Shown: positions 55,781 through 64,000 of the stretch, piece by piece
Layout: each line of letters opens with the position of its first letter
Position numbering within the stretch: position 1 is the first letter of the stretch
Source of the DNA: CAVUXJ01 sp963814975
Lineage (GTDB): Bacteria > Acidobacteriota > Vicinamibacteria > Vicinamibacterales > CAVVIG01
Assembly (NCBI GenBank): GCA_963814975.1
Contig: CAWFFB010000034.1
Span: 62,001-126,000 of the forward strand
Direction of reading: 5' to 3'
Length of the DNA stretch: 64,000 nucleotides
The notes under the pieces: generated by a model
Told to the model about the DNA's origin: nothing
Databases searched by the model: none
What the model saw: only the letters and a program-made list of their open reading frames with translations
Position numbers and translations under genes: made by a program

Positions 55781-56329
55781 CGTTGCGATCAAACCGGTCG
55801 TTCCGGTTGACGGTTGAGGCTGAACTGATCGTCGCGCAGGCTTTTGGCCGATAACCAGCCTGCTGTCGTTCTGGCGGCCCCGACTGACAAGCCTCGCCCC
55901 TCTATTCACACTCAGGCATATCGTCCGTCCCGAGGCCGCCCTGTAGCGGGCCGCTCGCGCCGCGCATCAGTTACAGGTGCTCTAACGGTGTCCCGCTGGG
56001 TATCGCTGTCGCGGAGCGACGGCATAGGCGAGGAAGCATGGGCGACGGGGCGCTTGAGTAGCCGCGGCGGAGAGCGCCGAGCCAGACTAAGGAGCAAACG
56101 CCCTGCCACTCTTAATTCCGCTGGAATGGGCCTGCGCGGTCGGAGTCGCCACAGCCGATTCGACGCTGGATAGAGCTAGGCCTCATGGTCTGGGCGGCCC
56201 GTCGTGAGGTCCTCTGGTTGAGGTTTGTTTGAAGCGTTTGCTCACCGATCAGGCCGGCGAGGTTCCGGTCCGGAGTCACCTGCGGCACGGTCGAGAACGG
56301 CGGTCGCCGGCAGTCGTGTGATCCAGACA
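55781..56329. other. Intergenic stretch after treS
   Basis: About 550 bases; from about 56225 it grades into a decayed transposase sequence. No gene supported. Confidence 0.4.
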
Positions 56330-56616
56330 CCACGCGACGCCCAACTGCAACGCTTACGCCGAACGGTTCGTCCGATCGGTCAAGGAAGAATGCTTGAACC
56401 GCCTGGTGATCGTGGGCGAGGCGCATCTCCATCGCACGCTTGTGGCCTTCACTGAACACGATCACCGGGAGCGAAACCATCAGGGCTTGGAAGACCGGTT
56501 GATCATGTCGGAGCCGAGCCCGCCACTACGCGGCCCAATCCGGTGTCGCCCGCGGCTCGGTGGCTTGCTTCGGTACTACTATCGGGCCGCCTGATGCTCG
56601 GTCGAATGATCGGATA
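56330..56616 (+). mobile_element. IS remnant: rve-type transposase C-terminus
   Basis: The plus frame reads PNCNAYAERFVRSVKEECLN, EHDHRERNHQGLEDRLI and ends RLGGLLRYYYRAA at 56594, then the terminal ATCGGATAGTACG. It matches 47489-47950, 21740-21960 and the MITE-like element at 6573-6727. Upstream sequence is decayed. Confidence 0.7.
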
Positions 56617-56629
56617 GTACGACCTAGAC

Positions 56630-56990
56630 CACGAGGAGGCGACCCCAGTTCACCAGCCCAGATAACGCGACCAGCGTGATTCGGGTGGCATCATCCGCCC
56701 GCAGGGGCTTCTCTTGCCGCTCTAGATACAAGGCCCATTGCTTGCGCAGAAACAGGTTTACGGTGGCCAGGGACGCGCGCGACTGCAGGGCAAGCGATGC
56801 GAATCGGACGACATCGCTGGCCACGCACAGAACTTTCAAACGTGCGCCGGAACGCGGACTGGCTCATGCTGCAGGAGGGTACGCCAATTCCAGACTCGAC
56901 AGACCGCTCAATCTCGCATCCCCCTGGCGGGACTCGGATCTATCGTGCCGGATTTCACTCGGGACGGGATTTTGCGGACCACACCGCCCG
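56630..56990 (-). mobile_element. IS remnant: transposase N-terminus
   Basis: Minus strand: DVVRFASLALQSRASLATVN, LFLRKQWALYLERQEKPLRA and DDATRITLVALSGLVNW. About 250 bases (56735-56990) repeat 31435-31680. The right end falls at about 56990, inside the 3' end of the next gene. Confidence 0.65.
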
Positions 56991-57332
56991 CTTTCCCGAC
57001 AGTCTAGAGGTTTTTGGCGTGATTTCCACGATCAGGCCGTCGCTCCAGCGGTACTTCGCGTCGGACAGCGCCTTGACGGCCCTGGAAAGCTCCGGCTCAC
57101 TCTCATCGTGCACGAGCCGGGCGGTTCCCTCGAACCGCTGCCCGCCGATACGGGCGCGCACGCGAGACTGCGCCTGGATGTTGCGGACCCAGTGGGCGCG
57201 CTCGCGATGCTCCGCGATCAGGTAGTAGTGGCCCTCGCGCTCCGTGAACCAGATCTCGATTTCACGCGGCAAGCCACTGCGCCGGCCGGTAGTGGTGAGA
57301 TACAGAAAACGAAGAGACGTCGCGTTGAGCAC
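56955..57332 (-). CDS. Nitroreductase/deazaflavin-dependent oxidoreductase family protein
   Basis: 125 residues from ATG 57332. RFLYLTTTGRRSGLPREIEI and HYYLIAEHRERAHWVRNIQA, then RVRARIGGQRFEGTARLV are the split-barrel F420-type (DDN) pattern, including the T-x-G-R-x-S-G motif. The family fold should end near GLIVEITP. The last ~17 residues (SRLSGKRAVWSAKSRPE) come from the adjoining IS remnant, so the original stop was replaced by the insertion. Confidence 0.75.
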   Translation of the reverse strand: MLNATSLRFLYLTTTGRRSGLPREIEIWFTEREGHYYLIAEHRERAHWVRNIQAQSRVRARIGGQRFEGTARLVHDESEPELSRAVKALSDAKYRWSDGLIVEITPKTSRLSGKRAVWSAKSRPE

Positions 57333-57383
57333 GGCGGGAAAATCTATACCACTGTCCGATCTCAGAGCCCTGAAGACCCTCGG

Positions 57384-58505
57384 CTATTTCGGTGCCGGGA
57401 AGTAGGCGACGCGGTCGCCGCGTTGCGCACCCAGCCACATCTCGTTCCCGATCTGGATCGCGGTCGTAGAGGCGACGAACCCGTCGATGCTGACGTGCTG
57501 GAATATCCGCTGAAACTCCAGCGTCTGAGGGTTGACCCTGGCGACGTTCGACCGTTCTCGCAACGGCTCGCGCGGTTCGACGATCGAGTGCCCGTCCTTG
57601 TCGGTGTGTCCCGCGGCGAAGATGGCCGTCCCATCCAGCGACATTCGAACGTTGTCGGGGCGGAATCCCAGCTTGATCACGTCCTTCCTGATGGGCCTCT
57701 GGCCGCGCGACAGGCGGGTGAGCTTCTCCTCGGCCCAGCCAGCGACGTACAGCCACCGCCCGTCCTTCGAGATCTCCAGCCCGTTCGATGCCGCCCCTTC
57801 GCTGCCCTCTACGCGCCTCCAGCCCGTGGCGGCCTGGTACTGCCACACGTCCCCCGCACGGCTGTTCGACGCTGCAAGGCCGCCCTCGGGCAGCGCGACC
57901 ACGGCATTGAAGGTATGCGTCGACAGCCCAGGTGCGCACCCGACCCACGTCAGCGCCGGCGGCGTCGCCCCCGAATCGACCTCGAAGACTTCAATCGACT
58001 CCCTGGTGCCGTGATGGACGACGTACAAGGTGTGGACGCGACCCTGCCCCAATTTGAGATAGAGCCCGTGCGCTCGGAACGCATCCGGGTCCGTGAGATC
58101 GAGAGGACCGGGACAGGTTGGGTAAGTCGCGGCGTCAAGCCGTTCGGTTCGCGTCGCGGTCGGGAAGAGAACCGTCGACGTCTTCTTGCTGACGTTGATC
58201 AGATGAAGGCGTCCACCTTCGCGATTCCCGGACGCGATGATCCACTCTGAGCCGGGCACGACCGCAAGATCCTCGGGACTGGCGAGGTCGCAGATGAATT
58301 GGATGTCGTCGACCGGCGTGCATGGCGTGACGCCGAGCGGGGCGAAGCCTGGTTCGGTCCGTCGGGATTCGGGGGCGGCCTGAACCGCGGTTTGCGCCGC
58401 AGCTTGCGGCACGGATTCCGCAGCCTGGCGTGGTGGTTCCGCAGCGCTGCATCCGAGCGCCATCGTCGCGGACAAACCGAGCAAAGCCAACGCAGATATC
58501 TTCAT
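57384..58505 (-). CDS. Lipoprotein with SMP-30/paraoxonase-like beta-propeller
   Basis: 373 residues from ATG 58505 (GGGAGAG upstream). The lipobox is ALLGLSATMALGC with Cys19. A Gln/Ala-rich spacer precedes a six-bladed propeller: PEDLAVVPGSEWIIASG, LYVVHHGTRESIEVFEV, NAVVALPEGGLAASNSRAGD, SNGLEISKDGRWLYVAGW. The E-D-L, H-G and N-G-L-x-x-S-x-D-G positions match the Ca2+-site residues of SMP-30/paraoxonase-type lactonases and esterases. Outer-envelope anchored. Substrate unknown. Confidence 0.75.
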   Translation of the reverse strand: MKISALALLGLSATMALGCSAAEPPRQAAESVPQAAAQTAVQAAPESRRTEPGFAPLGVTPCTPVDDIQFICDLASPEDLAVVPGSEWIIASGNREGGRLHLINVSKKTSTVLFPTATRTERLDAATYPTCPGPLDLTDPDAFRAHGLYLKLGQGRVHTLYVVHHGTRESIEVFEVDSGATPPALTWVGCAPGLSTHTFNAVVALPEGGLAASNSRAGDVWQYQAATGWRRVEGSEGAASNGLEISKDGRWLYVAGWAEEKLTRLSRGQRPIRKDVIKLGFRPDNVRMSLDGTAIFAAGHTDKDGHSIVEPREPLRERSNVARVNPQTLEFQRIFQHVSIDGFVASTTAIQIGNEMWLGAQRGDRVAYFPAPK

Positions 58506-59234
58506 GGCGTCTCTCCCGCAGTCAGCGCAAGTGATTCCCTGTTTCCAATACAGCCGTCCAGCTGCCCTATTCCGCGGCATTTTCTCACGGGCAGCCATCC
58601 CGCTCACCGGGACGCGCCCGGCGGCGAGCCGTATCAACTTTGCACAGCTCTCAAGATCCTCGAAGTCCAGATTGGCCGCACCGGCGAGGATTCACGCACG
58701 GCGGCAGGGCCAATTAGACCCCTTTGCAATTTCGCGCTAGACGGTAAGTGGTATTACTTCAATTGTGATGCGAAAGGGCGTGTGTAGAGCTACTGGTCAA
58801 GGTTGTTGAATATCACTGTCGCTCTACAGTTGTTAAGGGATCCGGCTTTCAAGAGGCGGTCAACGGCTTGGCGGTACTCCGCGTAACAAGCGTAGTACGA
58901 ACAGAACCGCGAATATCGCAAGCACAATCAGAAGCAGGCGAAGTACCAGAAAACCCTCCGTTCAAGGGATCATACGAGAAATTCGCCGTCCTAAGAATCC
59001 GCCGCTGGAGCGACGGAGCATGTGTTGGCATTCTTCGAGGAAGTCGGTGAGATCACGCAGGAGAAGGCCTAAATACGTGCTGCGAAGAGCTTCCAGAAGT
59101 CGTTTTGAGGACGGACAGCTGATGGCGAGGCTAGGGGCGCGAGGGAATTTGCGGCGATGCCCGTTCATACCACGGAACCGAAACTCGCGAGAGTCGGTCG
59201 TTCAATCTCCTTCCGCTCCGTAATGTCCAATAAC
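58506..59234. other. Intergenic stretch, no gene seen
   Basis: About 730 bases. Short open frames in it have no ribosome-binding site or recognisable motif. Confidence 0.4.
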
Positions 59235-59395
59235 CCGATCGACCTGTGCGTCCGCAACAATTTAGAGCCGGCTTCAGGACCACCCTCCGCGGTCAAGCCG
59301 CTAATCGTGCCAGGCGATATTCGTGATGCAATCCCTGCCAGGATCGGGGCGGCAATCACGTCGTGACCAGCCGGGATCTGATGTCCTTGGTTGGT
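59235..59395 (-). mobile_element. IS 3'-end remnant (HHEYR family)
   Basis: Matches 43310-43450 over about 150 bases, including AGCCGGCTTCAGGACCACC and GGCGGCAATCACGTCGTGAC. The tail CGTAATGTCCAATA at 59219-59232 resembles the other family end motif with a base missing. No coding frame remains intact. Confidence 0.55.
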
Positions 59396-59877
59396 GCGCG
59401 AACCGTCCGGCCACGGCGTCTGCGAGAGCCCATCCGCGGTCCAGGCAACATATGTGGTCAGCTTCCAGCTTACCGCCGGGACAGGCTCATGAGACGAACA
59501 AACAGCGAATGTGATACGCTGGACGCGCCGCAGCGTTTTCGGACGTGCACGGTCAGCTTACGGGTCCGTCCGGCGTTCGGCTCTCAGTTGAGGTGACGGC
59601 CGAATCGATCTAGAGGAAGCCGCCGCTCTTGACGTTTTCGGCGCTGAAGAACAGCGGCTGGCCGACGCCATCGCACCGGAAACCGAGTTCGAGGTTCAGG
59701 TGCGCGGGCCGGCTATCTGTCATCGGCTCACCGTGCGCACCAGATTCGTCGCTGGTGCGATGGCGTCGCGGTCAGCCCTAAGGAGACGCTGAAGAAGCGA
59801 CGATTGAAGCAACTGCTCGCTTAAGCGAGTGCGCTGCATCGAAGCGGCGGTGGCGTAATCAGTTCCGGTCGTGGCGA
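59396..59877. other. Intergenic stretch upstream of the exonuclease-like gene
   Basis: About 480 bases. No supported gene or repeat. Confidence 0.4.
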
Positions 59878-60931
59878 ATGGTGCTAGCCAGTCCTTCCGA
59901 GCCGCTCTCGCAACTCGAGGTGCTGGTGGTCGACTGCCAGGCCACAGCCGCCGCTCCACGAGGTCATCTCCTTGAGATCGGCTGGGCCCGCGTCCTCGGC
60001 ACGACAGTCACGCACTGCGCATGCGTCGTTGATCGCGCTGCCGGATGGCGAGCAGATTCCGCCAGCTGTTGCGCGGATCACTGGGATCTCCGAGCACGAT
60101 GATTCGGTCCGCTGTCGACGGACGCTGCGCCTGGCGCGAGCTGACCGACCAGGCCGCGAGTCTCACGCAGCAGCCCGCGCCGACTGTCATCCACTTCGCT
60201 CGATTCGAGCAGCCGTTCCTTCGCACGTTGGCCGCCGGCGTGTTTCCGCTCGACGTGGTCTGCACGCGGGACATCGCCAGGCGCCTTCTGCCGAATTTGC
60301 CTCGGTGCAGCCTGCGCGCCCTCGCTGGATACTTCGGTCGCGCGGTTGGTGCGCTCCGTCGAAGCGCCGATCACGTCGAGGCGACAGCGTTCGTCTGGCA
60401 CGAGTTGGTCGGTCTGCTCGACAGGCACGGCGTGTCGACCTGGGGCGCGCTCCACGATTGGCTCGCCGGACCTGCAACACCGATTAGGCGCCGACGCCGC
60501 ATCTGGCCGATGCCGCGGGACGTGCGGCTTTCATTGCCGACTGCGAGTTCGTGCAAGTGTCGCTGGAGTGGCTCGCTTTGCGGGCGGCGCTCGCGCGCCG
60601 CCGCGCGATTTGGTTGACGCGGTTGTTCGATTCGAGCGTGGTGTGGCGCGAGCCCGCTGACCGTTGTGCGCGGCTCATTGTGATCGAGAACAGCGAGGTG
60701 GTGTTGAGCGGGGCAGTGGACGCAAACGCGACGCCACCGATTCCACCGGGTTACCGCCGTCCAGTGGCCGCACGTCGTGAGGCCTTCACCCTCGGCTCCT
60801 TCGATCGCCTACGGGTATTGACTACGGAGCTTAAGCGCTTGATTGCAGCTGGCGCTCCAGTGGCGCTGCGCCTGGGCGTCGGACCGGCACTCGACGAGTC
60901 GCGACTCGCGTCTGCGCTGTGGTGGGTGTGA
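59878..60931 (+). pseudogene. DEDD-type 3'-5' exonuclease-like protein, about three frameshifts
   Basis: ATG 59878 begins PLSQLEVLVVDCQAT then RGHLLEIGWARVLG, an exonuclease ExoI block whose Asp-x-Gln replaces the usual Asp-x-Glu. A second frame gives ALPDGEQIPPAVARITGISE, a third QPAPTVIHFARFEQPFLRTL, DVVCTRDIARRLLPNLPRCS and RRSADHVEATAFVWHELVGL (later DEDD blocks). A further shift leads to VSLEWLALRAALARRRAIWL to the stop at 60931. Joined, ~350 residues. It precedes dinB on the same strand, suggesting a translesion-repair pair. Confidence 0.6.
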
Positions 60932-61063
60932 TGCGTGGCTGGCAGATGGTCGACCGATGGACGGACAGGCTCTCCGCAGTCGACGTATGGGCATACACCC
61001 ACTGCGAGACGGTCGTCCAGTACGCCATCATGCAGTGAGGGTCCAGGGCGAGGAGTCAACGAG

Positions 61064-62308
61064 ATGGGTTCCACAGCCACCATTCTCCACGCGGACCTCG
61101 ACGCCTTTTATGCGTCGGTCGAACAGTTACTAGACCCTCGCCTGCGCGGCAAGCCGATTGCGGTCGGCGGCGGCGTCGTTCTCGCGGCCTCCTACGAAGC
61201 GCGGGCCTTCGGCGTACGAAGCGGCATGCCTGGACGGCGCGCACGGCAACTCTGTCACGACCTCGTTTTTGTCGGCGGACATTTCGACGAATACCAACGG
61301 CTCGGCGACGCCGCCATCGGAGTCCTGAGCGATTTCACGCCTTCCATAGAGCGCATCTCCATCGACGAGGCCTTCGCCGACGTTGCAGGGTGTACGCATC
61401 TCTTCGGTTCGCCGGCAGAGATCGCAAGGACGGTTCGGGCTCGCGTGCGCGCCGAGCTTGGCTTGCCGATGTCAATCGGCGTGGCGCGTACCAAGCACCT
61501 GGCCAAGATCGCATCGCAGGTCGCGAAGCCGGATGGATTGGTCGTCGTCGATCCAGATACTGAACTCGAGTTCCTTCACAAACTGCCCGTCGCGCTCATG
61601 TGGGGCGTGGGCCCCGCCACCGAGGCGCGGCTCGCCAAGATCGGCGTCACCACCATCGGTCAATTGGCTGAGAGCTCTCCTGCGTCCGTGGAGCGATTGC
61701 TTGGGCACGCGGCGGGAAGAAAGTTGACGGCACTCGCGTGGAACCGCGATCCGCGGCAAATCCAGACGCGCCGGCGCGCGCGCTCTGCCGGCGCACAATC
61801 GGCGCTCGGACGACGGCCTGCGATCGAGCGCGTCTTCAAACCGACGCTCCATCATCTCGCCGACCGCATCGGCGCGCGGCTCCGCGCCAAATCCCTGGCG
61901 GGCCGGACGATCACGGTCCGCGTGCGCTTTGCCGATTTGCGCTCGGTCACGCGCTCGCTCACGCTGTCAGCGCCGATTTCTGCAACGAGGGCTCTCGCTG
62001 AGATCGCCGAAGACTTGGTGCGCGGCGTCCTTGCGGATCACCTTGACGAGAGGACGATCTCGCTGCTGGCGATCTCCGTCTCACATCTCGAAGCGCATGC
62101 GATCGTGCAACTGGAGCTGCCGCTTGGGCTTGCTGACGAAGGACGCCGTCCTGGCACAAAAAAGGGCGTGGCGCGATCGCGCGCAGACCGGGCCGTCGAT
62201 GCGATCCGCAAGCGTTTCGGAGGACAAGCGGTCGATTATGGGTCAGCGATGCGGGTTGTGCGCTCCGTCCCTGACGAGTTCCGACGCCTTGCTGAAAGAG
62301 AGCTGTGA
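61064..62308 (+). CDS. dinB: DNA polymerase IV (Y-family translesion polymerase)
   Basis: 414 residues from ATG 61064, with GGCGAGGAG upstream. ILHADLDAFYASVEQ (catalytic Asp), YEARAFGVRSGMP, RISIDEAFADV (second acidic pair) and GVARTKHLAKIASQVAKPDG are the Y-family core. GVGPATEARLAKIGVTTIGQ is the helix-hairpin-helix thumb. The segment QLELPLGL near residue 370 matches the beta-clamp-binding consensus. Copies past lesions with low fidelity. It follows the exonuclease-like gene by 132 bases. No LexA box was recognised. Confidence 0.92.
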   Translation: MGSTATILHADLDAFYASVEQLLDPRLRGKPIAVGGGVVLAASYEARAFGVRSGMPGRRARQLCHDLVFVGGHFDEYQRLGDAAIGVLSDFTPSIERISIDEAFADVAGCTHLFGSPAEIARTVRARVRAELGLPMSIGVARTKHLAKIASQVAKPDGLVVVDPDTELEFLHKLPVALMWGVGPATEARLAKIGVTTIGQLAESSPASVERLLGHAAGRKLTALAWNRDPRQIQTRRRARSAGAQSALGRRPAIERVFKPTLHHLADRIGARLRAKSLAGRTITVRVRFADLRSVTRSLTLSAPISATRALAEIAEDLVRGVLADHLDERTISLLAISVSHLEAHAIVQLELPLGLADEGRRPGTKKGVARSRADRAVDAIRKRFGGQAVDYGSAMRVVRSVPDEFRRLAEREL

Positions 62309-62660
62309 ATATCGCCAGCTACGCTGTGACTGACGCATGAAGAACCTGCTGATCACCTTGCTTCACTTCGCAGCCCCTCCCCCCTCACGACAGTGCCGCT
62401 CCCATTCGGCGCCGTCCCAGAGGGCGGCGTCTGGCCCGCAAGCGTTGCGGGAACAAGCGCCAGACAGGCCCATAAACCCATTTGCCGTTTCAGATGAAAG
62501 CCCCCTTTTCCTTGGATTTTTATAGGTATCACAAGGGGGCAGATTTCGTTGACAAACGCGTCTATCCTGCCTATCGTCATCCTGCCACCACAAGGCGCTG
62601 GCGACGACATCCGCGCCAACGCACGCCTGGAGCAGAAATTCGACGTGACGGGAGGGGAGC
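62309..62660. other. Intergenic stretch upstream of the SoxC-like gene
   Basis: About 350 bases holding a likely promoter (62549-62577). No other gene supported. Confidence 0.4.
62549..62577 (+). promoter_or_regulatory. Putative sigma70-type promoter of the SoxC-like gene
   Basis: TTGACA at 62549-62554 and TATCGT at 62572-62577 with a 17-base spacer. It lies 84 bases before the gene start. The -35 is a perfect match, the -10 matches 4 of 6. Confidence 0.45.
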
Positions 62661-63911
62661 ATGGATTCCAATCGATCTGGCCGGAGGCGGTTCCTGGAAC
62701 AGGGTGTTGCACTGGTTGGTTTGGTCGTAGGAAGAGCAGGGTCCGCGAGCGGCCAGGAAGCTGCGAGCGAATTCCGCAACCCCGGCCCCTACGGCGAGCG
62801 CTCGCGTTTCGTGACTTCGGGACGAACGGACGACCGTCCCGGGGGGCAAGGGAATTTTGGCCGGCGTAAGCAGGCGCCGCTTCAGGACGTGACGGGAATC
62901 ATCACACCGTCCTCGGTCCACTTCATCCGTAGCCACACTACGCTGCCGGACATCGATCCCAAGCAGTATCGCCTCTTGATCCACGGCTTGGTGGATCGTC
63001 CTTTGAGTTTCACACTGGACGACCTGAAGCGCCTGCCTTCCGAATCCCGGATTCATTTCCTGGAGTGTCAGGGAAACAGCTCCCCCGACCACAGAAAGTC
63101 GGACTTTGAGACTGTCCAGGGCTTGCACGGCGGCACCAGTTGCAGCGAGTGGACCGGGGTGCCGCTTTCCGTGTTGTTCAAAGAGACTGGCCTCAAGAAA
63201 GAGGGGACGTGGCTGATTTCTGAAAGCGTGGACGGGGGCAAGTGGACTCATTCCCTTCCGCTGGCGAAGGCCCTGGACGACGCGATGGTGGTCTACGGCC
63301 AGAATGGCGAGGCCGTGCGTCCTGAGCAAGGGTACCCGGTGCGGCTGTTGGTCCCAGGCTGGGAAGCACCCTACAGCGTGAAATGGCTGCGGCAAATCAA
63401 GGTGGTGGATGAGCCCTACATGCCTATGCACGAAGCCATCTCGCACTCGATCGCGAGACCCGATCTGGGCAACAAAGCGCGCTGGCACAATTTCCTGATG
63501 CCACCGAAATCGTTAATTACCCGCCCTTCGGGCGGACAACAGCTATCCGGCGCCGGATTTTACGAGATTTCTGGCCTGGCGTGGTCCGGGGCGGGCACTG
63601 TCCGCAGGGTTGAGGTATCCACCGACGGCGGCAAGGTTTGGAAGGACGCGAAGCTTCAGGGGCCGGTGCATCGAATGGCGCACACCCGGTTTACCTTCCC
63701 CTGGAATTGGGACGGCAGAGAAACGATGATCCAGGCTCGTTGCACGGATGAGAAGGGTGAGATCCAACCGTCGTTAGAGGAGTTGAGCAAGCACTGGGGC
63801 ATCACCGGGAAGAAGACTTGGCAAACCATGGGGCACTCCTTCCATTTCAATGCGATTCAACGCTGGAAGGTGAACGGCGATGGGAGCGTGCGCGATGCGA
63901 TGTTCTTATGA
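62661..63911 (+). CDS. soxC: Sulfite-oxidase-family molybdoenzyme (SoxC-type sulfane/sulfite dehydrogenase), Tat-exported
   Basis: 416 residues from ATG 62661 with GGGAGGGGAG upstream. The N-terminus SGRRRFLEQGVALVGLVVG is a twin-arginine signal. The molybdopterin domain has the Mo-ligating Cys136 in HFLECQGNSSPD, GGTSCSEWTGVPLSVLF, and RLLVPGWEAPYSVKWLRQIK. The C-terminal Mo-co dimerisation domain has ISGLAWSGAGTVRRVEVSTD and FTFPWNWDG. SoxC oxidises sulfur bound to SoxY in the periplasm with the SoxD cytochrome. The next gene overlaps its end and may be that partner. Other sox genes are outside the window. Confidence 0.85.
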   Translation: MDSNRSGRRRFLEQGVALVGLVVGRAGSASGQEAASEFRNPGPYGERSRFVTSGRTDDRPGGQGNFGRRKQAPLQDVTGIITPSSVHFIRSHTTLPDIDPKQYRLLIHGLVDRPLSFTLDDLKRLPSESRIHFLECQGNSSPDHRKSDFETVQGLHGGTSCSEWTGVPLSVLFKETGLKKEGTWLISESVDGGKWTHSLPLAKALDDAMVVYGQNGEAVRPEQGYPVRLLVPGWEAPYSVKWLRQIKVVDEPYMPMHEAISHSIARPDLGNKARWHNFLMPPKSLITRPSGGQQLSGAGFYEISGLAWSGAGTVRRVEVSTDGGKVWKDAKLQGPVHRMAHTRFTFPWNWDGRETMIQARCTDEKGEIQPSLEELSKHWGITGKKTWQTMGHSFHFNAIQRWKVNGDGSVRDAMFL

Positions 63912-64000
63912 GCTACTCGTGCCGGTGATGATCCTGGCAGCCTGCGTGACGGGACTGGCGCAGTCGCGCCCCTATAACGTGGGCTCGGTCCCACCTCCGG
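63895..64000 (+). CDS. Start of a secreted protein, possibly the SoxD-type cytochrome c (runs out of window)
   Basis: ATG 63895 overlaps the soxC-like stop (63909-63911) in another frame, implying translational coupling. A signal peptide (LLVPVMILAACVTGLAQS) and QSRPYNVGSV follow before the sequence ends. No CxxCH is visible yet. SoxD identity rests on position only; another secreted protein is possible. Confidence 0.5.
   Translation, partial: MRCSYELLVPVMILAACVTGLAQSRPYNVGSVPPP

Noticed and set aside
1..64000. CRISPR arrays, rRNA and complete tRNA genes
   Set aside because: No regularly spaced repeats with unique spacers, no rRNA signature and no full cloverleaf were found by reading; only tRNA 3' fragments at 9963 and 33155.

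Overview
This window is high-GC bacterial chromosome. It carries exosortase/PEP-CTERM genes, secreted proteins of unknown function, a cyclic-glucan-synthase-type protein, several toxin-antitoxin pairs and many decayed insertion sequences (IS). That mix suits an environmental Acidobacteriota-like genome, perhaps Vicinamibacteria. The assignment is inference: there is no rRNA or other marker gene here, and no complete tRNA was found.

Layout. 0.4-6.3 kb: a sigma54 activator without a sensor domain, a MatC/DASS-like carrier, and a CoA-transferase/enoyl-CoA hydratase operon. 7-9.7 kb: a damaged exosortase with an EpsI-like gene, an 84-residue PEP-CTERM protein and a 59-residue secreted peptide. 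9.75-10.0 kb and 33.0-33.2 kb: two tyrosine-recombinase C-terminal remnants, each followed by the 3' half of a tRNA (most like tRNA-Asn) in direct orientation. These look like att sites. The roughly 23 kb between them holds VapBC, a haloperoxidase-like pseudogene, divergent treY and treZ/debranching genes, a secreted kinase-fold-like protein, an SbmA-like ABC protein, an ABC exporter followed by a GT84 glucan synthase, and an MscS channel. Much of that cargo fits osmotic or desiccation stress. 33-46 kb: metabolic genes (ring-cleaving dioxygenase, MetE-like protein, glyoxalase-fold protein, Rieske oxygenase, methyltransferase) mixed with IS debris, a group II intron reverse-transcriptase fragment and a second VapBC. 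46-52 kb: an amino-acid permease hit by an IS at its start, a HicBA pair with a stop codon in hicA, an amidohydrolase and a near-complete IS481-like element. 52-56 kb: malQ and treS. 57-64 kb: a deazaflavin-type oxidoreductase, a propeller lipoprotein, an exonuclease-like pseudogene followed by dinB, and a SoxC-type molybdoenzyme with the start of a possible cytochrome gene.

How genes may work together. GlgX-like debranching, TreY, TreZ, MalQ and TreS together cover glycogen or maltodextrin to trehalose and maltose/trehalose interconversion. The ABC exporter plus GT84 protein resembles an ndvA/ndvB operon for periplasmic glucan, and MscS would release solutes on downshock.

A caution for the whole window: about ten otherwise well-conserved genes carry single-base frameshifts, several at short homopolymers. 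This may be sequencing or assembly error rather than true gene decay.
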